32,462 nucleotides of DNA from an uncultured Mycobacteriaceae bacterium (GTDB taxonomy: Bacteria; Actinomycetota; Actinomycetes; Mycobacteriales; Mycobacteriaceae): contig CAIYOH010000328.1 in NCBI GenBank assembly GCA_903927745.1, forward strand, positions 1 through 32,462. The letters run 5' to 3'. Positions within the stretch are counted from its first letter, which is position 1. Each line of letters opens with the position of its first letter. Position numbers and translations under genes: made by a program. Under the pieces are notes generated by a model that made no database searches, had not been told where the DNA came from, and saw nothing but the letters and a program-made list of their open reading frames with translations. This document shows, piece after piece, positions 27,652 through 32,462 of the stretch.

Positions 27652-28065
27652 ATGACGCGCATGGGAGACCTCCTAGGACCTGAGCCGACCCTGCTGCCGG
27701 GGGACATCGACGCCGAGGCGGAACTGCTGGCCGGCAACAATCCCGCCGCCGTGGCCGCTGCACACCCGTCGGCGTCGGTGGCCTGGGCGGCGCTGGCCGA
27801 GGGGGCGCTGGCCGGCGATCAGGCCGTCGCCGCCTACGCCTACGCCCGCACCGGCTACCACCGCGGCCTCGACCAGTTACGCCGACACGGCTGGAAGGGC
27901 TTCGGTGCCGTGCCCTACTCCCACGAACCCAACCGCGGCTTCCTGCGCTGTGTGGCGGCGCTCGCGCGGGCTGCCAAGGCGATCGGCGAAACCGACGAAT
28001 ACCAGCGTTGCACCGATCTGTTGGACGACTGCGACCCCGCGGCCCGCGGGGCTCTAGGTGTCTAG
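27652..28065 (+). CDS. DUF3151-family protein (Rv0360c-like)
   Basis: Small conserved actinobacterial protein of 137 residues with unknown function, mostly helical. The core HPSASVAWAALAEGALAGDQAVAAYAYARTGYHRGLDQLRRHGWKGFGAVPYSHEPNRGFLRCVAALARAA is almost unchanged from Rv0360c as I remember it. No signal peptide or membrane segment is seen. The ATG at 27652 (MTRMGDLLGPEP) is chosen because a -10-like CAGAAT ends 7 nt upstream; an in-frame ATG at 27643 is possible. The ORF track start at 27289 is a frame extension. It converges on the CDF transporter with a 43-bp gap containing two copies of CTAGTTGGG and no clear hairpin. Confidence 0.9.
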   Translation: MTRMGDLLGPEPTLLPGDIDAEAELLAGNNPAAVAAAHPSASVAWAALAEGALAGDQAVAAYAYARTGYHRGLDQLRRHGWKGFGAVPYSHEPNRGFLRCVAALARAAKAIGETDEYQRCTDLLDDCDPAARGALGV

Positions 28066-28108
28066 TTGGGCGCCTAGTTGGGGCCCTGGTTGGTGGCTCT
28101 AGCGGTCC

Positions 28109-29005
28109 CTAATACGTCTCGGCGCAGCCGGCGTTTCCAGGGCACTCGATCTGCACCGTCGCGTGGCTCAGGCCGCGAGCCGACAGCACCGCGCGAGCAT
28201 CCTCCAACACGCGGGCCGAGTCCCCGGCGCTCGTCAGGTGCGCCGTGCACATGTCCTTGCCGGGCGAGAGCGTCCACACGTGCAGGTCGTGCACCTCGGT
28301 CACGCCGTGGACCGCGCCCAGGGCGGCGCGCAACTCGTCGACGTTGATGTGGGCCGGCGAGGCTTCGGAGAGGATGTGCAGCGCGTCGCGGGCCAGCGCG
28401 ATCGCACGCGGCAACACCCAGAGCGCCACGAGCACGGCGACCACCACGTCGGCGTAGGGCCAGCGGGTTGTGACGGTGACGATGCCGGCGATCAGCACGC
28501 CCAGGCTGCCGATACTGTCGGCGACCACCTCCATGTAGGCGCCCCGGACGGCCATACTGCCCGACGAATGCGAGCGCAGCAGCAGCGCGACCACCAGGTT
28601 GGCGGCCAGGCCGGCCAGCGCCACCACGATCATCGGCACGCCGGGTACCGCCTGGGCGTGCCGGAGTCGCTGGATCGCCTCCCGGAGAATGAACAGCGCG
28701 ACCGCGATCAGGAGGACGGCGTTGGCCACCGCGGTGAAGACCTCGGCGCGATGCCAGCCGTAGGTGCGTGCGGGCGACGCGCTGCCGCGCCGGGCCAGGG
28801 TCAGCGCGACAAGCCCCATGAACACGGCGACGACGTCGGTCAGCATGTGCCCGGCGTCGGCGAGCAGCGCGATCGAGTCGATGAGCAGTGCGGTCGTCAA
28901 CTCGACGACGAAGAAGGCCGCCAGGATCGCCGCGGCCGCGATCATGCTGCGGATCACCCGAGGCGACGCCGGCTCGGTCGGGGTGTGACTGTGACCGGCG
29001 CCCAT
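28109..29005 (-). CDS. Cation diffusion facilitator (CDF) metal exporter
   Basis: Predicted proton-coupled divalent-metal exporter of 298 residues, probably for zinc or a similar ion. It has a short His-containing N-terminus (GHSHT), six membrane segments, and a cytosolic domain with VHDLHVWTLSPGKDMCTAHL, the ZT_dimer signature. The TM2 metal site is D50 with H53xxxD57 (ADAGHMLTD). The TM5 site reads E159xxxD163 (MEVVADS), where zinc CDFs usually have HxxxD. The ATG is 7 nt downstream of TATATT, which lies within a perfect palindrome, pointing to a leaderless mRNA under tight repression. It is downstream of the M50 gene (40-bp gap) but evidently has its own promoter. I do not recall it here in M. 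tuberculosis. Confidence 0.93.
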   Translation of the reverse strand: MGAGHSHTPTEPASPRVIRSMIAAAAILAAFFVVELTTALLIDSIALLADAGHMLTDVVAVFMGLVALTLARRGSASPARTYGWHRAEVFTAVANAVLLIAVALFILREAIQRLRHAQAVPGVPMIVVALAGLAANLVVALLLRSHSSGSMAVRGAYMEVVADSIGSLGVLIAGIVTVTTRWPYADVVVAVLVALWVLPRAIALARDALHILSEASPAHINVDELRAALGAVHGVTEVHDLHVWTLSPGKDMCTAHLTSAGDSARVLEDARAVLSARGLSHATVQIECPGNAGCAETY

Positions 29006-29012
29006 GGCGAGA

Positions 29013-29038
29013 AATATATGCGGTTTATCGCATATATT
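29013..29038. promoter_or_regulatory. Perfect palindromic operator over the CDF promoter
   Basis: AATATATGCG-N6-CGCATATATT is a perfect inverted repeat with 10-bp arms. On the minus strand it contains TATATT (-10, ending 7 nt before the CDF ATG) and lies in the spacer after TTGCAA (-35, 18-nt spacing). The AT-rich arms resemble ArsR/SmtB-type metal-sensor operators. A repressor bound here would block the promoter. Confidence 0.75.
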
Positions 29039-29045
29039 GCAAGGC

Positions 29046-29819
29046 TCAGAGCCAGCGGCTCCAGAAGCGCGTCAGCGAATTGCCCCGCGCGACCAAAATG
29101 TTCGGGACGCCGGAGAAATCGAAGAACCACAACACCATCCCGTAAATCCACCCGCTGGCCGACAGGAGCAGGAACAGCAGGAAGAGAAAGCCGTACTGCT
29201 TGGCCGGCGCCACCGCCCGCTGCGTCTCGGGGCTCAGATGCGGTTCCAGCGCGTCGTAGCCGTCCAGGCCCGGGATCGGCAGCAGGTTCAACACGACGGC
29301 GGTCAGTTGCAGGAAGCCCAGGAACGCCACCCCGGACCACAGCACCGTGTGAGCGGGGTCGAAGAACACCCGTGTCGCAGTCAGCAGCAGCACCGCGAGC
29401 GCGAGGTTCATCGCCGGGCCCGCCAGGCTGACCAGGGTGCGGCGCCACGGCGTCATGAACCACGTCCGCAGGTACACCGCGGCACCCGGCAGGCCGATTC
29501 CGCCGAGCGCGACGATCACCAACGGAAACACCAGCGAGAGCCCTGGCTGGGTGTACCGGCGCGGATCCAGCGTCAGGTAGCCGCGGACCGCGGCGTCGTG
29601 GTCACCGAACCGCCATGCGGTCACCGCGTGCCCGAATTCGTGCAGGCACAGCGACACCAGCCAGCCGGCGATCACAAAGACGAACACCCCGGCATACGAC
29701 AGCGCCCGATCGCTCACCCCCGACTGCCAGGCCAACGCGCCGCCCGCCGCCGTCGCCGCCACCAGGCCCAGGAACACCGGGCTGGGCCGCATCGCGTCGC
29801 GTCGGGCCGGAACGTTCAC
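29046..29819 (-). CDS. M50-family membrane metalloprotease (Rv0359-like)
   Basis: Site-2-protease-type zinc peptidase embedded in the membrane, 257 residues. It has the HExxH motif in SLCLHEFGHAV (about 57-67) and the second metal-ligand motif NLLPIPGLDGYDAL (about 179-192), with several membrane helices around them. There is no PDZ domain. Substrate unknown. A TAACTT hexamer ends 6 nt before the GTG at 29819, which supports that start over the ATG at 29792 and suggests a leaderless mRNA. It starts 9 nt after the Rv0358-like gene. Confidence 0.92.
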   Translation of the reverse strand: MNVPARRDAMRPSPVFLGLVAATAAGGALAWQSGVSDRALSYAGVFVFVIAGWLVSLCLHEFGHAVTAWRFGDHDAAVRGYLTLDPRRYTQPGLSLVFPLVIVALGGIGLPGAAVYLRTWFMTPWRRTLVSLAGPAMNLALAVLLLTATRVFFDPAHTVLWSGVAFLGFLQLTAVVLNLLPIPGLDGYDALEPHLSPETQRAVAPAKQYGFLFLLFLLLSASGWIYGMVLWFFDFSGVPNILVARGNSLTRFWSRWL

Positions 29820-29828
29820 CGGTCGAAG

Positions 29829-30470
29829 TTACCGGACCGCCAACCAGCCTTCGACGTGGCGGTAGAACGTGGAGCGGCGCGCAGCGCGCGACGCGAAGAC
29901 GCTGTCACGCTCGACGCGGACACCGGCGCTGCCGAGCTGGGCGGCACGGCCGGCCACCCACCGGCCGCCCCGGATCCGGGCCCGCAGGCCCGGCACGTCC
30001 CGAGTCGGTTCAATGCACACCCCGGCGACGTCCCCGTCGAACAGCACCGTGTCATCGACCACCGCCTCGCCGTGCAGCGATCGGCCTCCGTCCTCGGGTA
30101 ACCAGCGGGCTCGGCCGACGATCACCGAGCCGGTGTCGTCGCGGATCAGGGTGACCCGCCGTGCGAACCCGTGCCGGGCCCGCCGCGCCGCGCGGTGCCC
30201 GGCCGGCAGGCGATAGACCCGGGTCGCGCGGGTGCGCCGCCCCGGCACGTAGGCCACCTCGACATCGAGCCGCTGTGCGCGCAACAGCCGGGTCAGCGTC
30301 GCGGCGAGGTCGGCGTCGGCGCCGACGATCACCAGACGGCGCTGACCGCCGATGGCGGCGTCGATAACCCCGGGGCCGGCGTCGCTGTCTATCCGGCACG
30401 CGGTCAGATCCCGCAGCGGCCGCGGTACGCGACGATTCCCGAACAGCAACACCACCACCCCGGCGTTCAT
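29829..30470 (-). CDS. Conserved hypothetical protein (Rv0358-like)
   Basis: Function unknown; 213 residues from the ATG at 30470 (MNAGVVVLLFGNRRVPRPLRDLTAC). The longer ORF start at 30650 would run antisense through the purA promoter and start codon. No membrane segment or recognised domain is seen. It is Arg-rich (KR-type patches such as GRRTRATRVYRLPAGHRAARRARHGFARR) with a central segment QRRLVIVGADADLAATLTRLLRAQRLDVEVAYVPG that looks like alternating strands and helices. GAGGA precedes the ATG closely and TAGATT ends 10 nt upstream. It is divergent from purA. Confidence 0.8.
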   Translation of the reverse strand: MNAGVVVLLFGNRRVPRPLRDLTACRIDSDAGPGVIDAAIGGQRRLVIVGADADLAATLTRLLRAQRLDVEVAYVPGRRTRATRVYRLPAGHRAARRARHGFARRVTLIRDDTGSVIVGRARWLPEDGGRSLHGEAVVDDTVLFDGDVAGVCIEPTRDVPGLRARIRGGRWVAGRAAQLGSAGVRVERDSVFASRAARRSTFYRHVEGWLAVR

Positions 30471-30490
30471 GGGTCCTCGCAATCTATGGG

Positions 30491-30544
30491 GGCGGCAATC
30501 CTGGGGCGGCGATCCTGGGATGCTGGGATCTCGGGATGCTCGGA

Positions 30545-30548
<4 letters not shown>
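30491..30548. repeat. Imperfect short tandem repeats in the purA / Rv0358-like divergent region
   Basis: GGCGGC(A/G)ATCCTGG occurs twice in tandem (30491-30504 and 30505-30518, one mismatch). GGGATGCT then occurs twice at 16-bp spacing (30517-30524, 30533-30540), each followed by a GGAT-containing stretch. The repeats run into the purA -10 region. They may be replication-slippage products or protein-binding sites. Confidence 0.6.

Positions 30549-32462
<1,914 letters not shown>

Noticed and set aside
28163-29431. 422-residue plus-strand ORF opposite the CDF and M50 genes
   Set aside because: Gln/Arg/His-rich shadow frame; the opposite strand has clear CDF and HExxH motifs.

Overview
The window is a stretch of chromosome from a high-GC actinobacterium, almost certainly a member of Mycobacterium sensu lato. 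The protein sequences (DnaK, GrpE, DnaJ1, HspR, ClpB, TtfA, PyrE, PurA) and the gene order match what I remember of the M. tuberculosis Rv0350-Rv0385 interval and its M. smegmatis counterpart. I could not run any database search, so the genus call rests on recognition, and I do not name a species.

Layout. (1) 1-3715: heat-shock operon dnaK (5' end outside the window), grpE, dnaJ, hspR, on + and tightly overlapped. (2) 3732-5842: a flavohaemoglobin-type reductase and an aldose-1-epimerase-like gene on -. (3) 5968-11447: clpB, ttfA, a short-chain dehydrogenase, pyrE and a SpoU/TrmH-type methyltransferase on +. (4) 11452-21676: a form I aerobic CO dehydrogenase locus. It holds a divergent LysR regulator, an XdhC-family protein, coxM-coxS-coxL, an XdhC-YHS fusion, a MobA-like nucleotidyltransferase, a MoxR ATPase (coxD type), coxG and coxE. 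(5) 21701-24888: GH76-like glycosidase and acetoacetyl-CoA synthetase, continuing on + with a GTGA overlap. (6) 24850-26791: DedA on -, then a 39-codon in-frame remnant of class II fructose-bisphosphate aldolase (fba) that overlaps the start of a foreign-looking GT2/TPR glycosyltransferase. (7) 26788-30470: an Rv0361-like membrane protein (-), a DUF3151-type protein (+), a CDF metal exporter (-), an M50 peptidase (-) and an Rv0358-like protein (-). (8) 30592-end: purA and the start of a hotdog thioesterase on +.

How it works together. The chaperone set (DnaK-GrpE-DnaJ plus ClpB) is tied together by HspR: a recognisable HAIR inverted repeat sits upstream of clpB, interleaved with a SigH-like promoter. 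The cox block contains the three enzyme subunits, the maturation factors and CoxG, consistent with respiration on trace CO under control of the adjacent LysR protein. Many genes look leaderless: a TANNNT hexamer ends 6-8 nt before the start codon in eight cases.

Most unusual point: fba is reduced to its first about 12 and last about 20 codons, still in frame and still behind its own promoter and ribosome-binding site. Its stop overlaps the ATG of a SunS-like glycosyltransferase of lower GC. Other points worth following are a perfect 10-bp-arm palindrome over the CDF-transporter promoter, a dyad upstream of coxM and an 18-bp in-frame tandem repeat in acetoacetyl-CoA synthetase.

No gene-free stretch exceeds about 125 bp. 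I saw no tRNA, rRNA, insertion sequence, CRISPR array, attachment site or replication origin.
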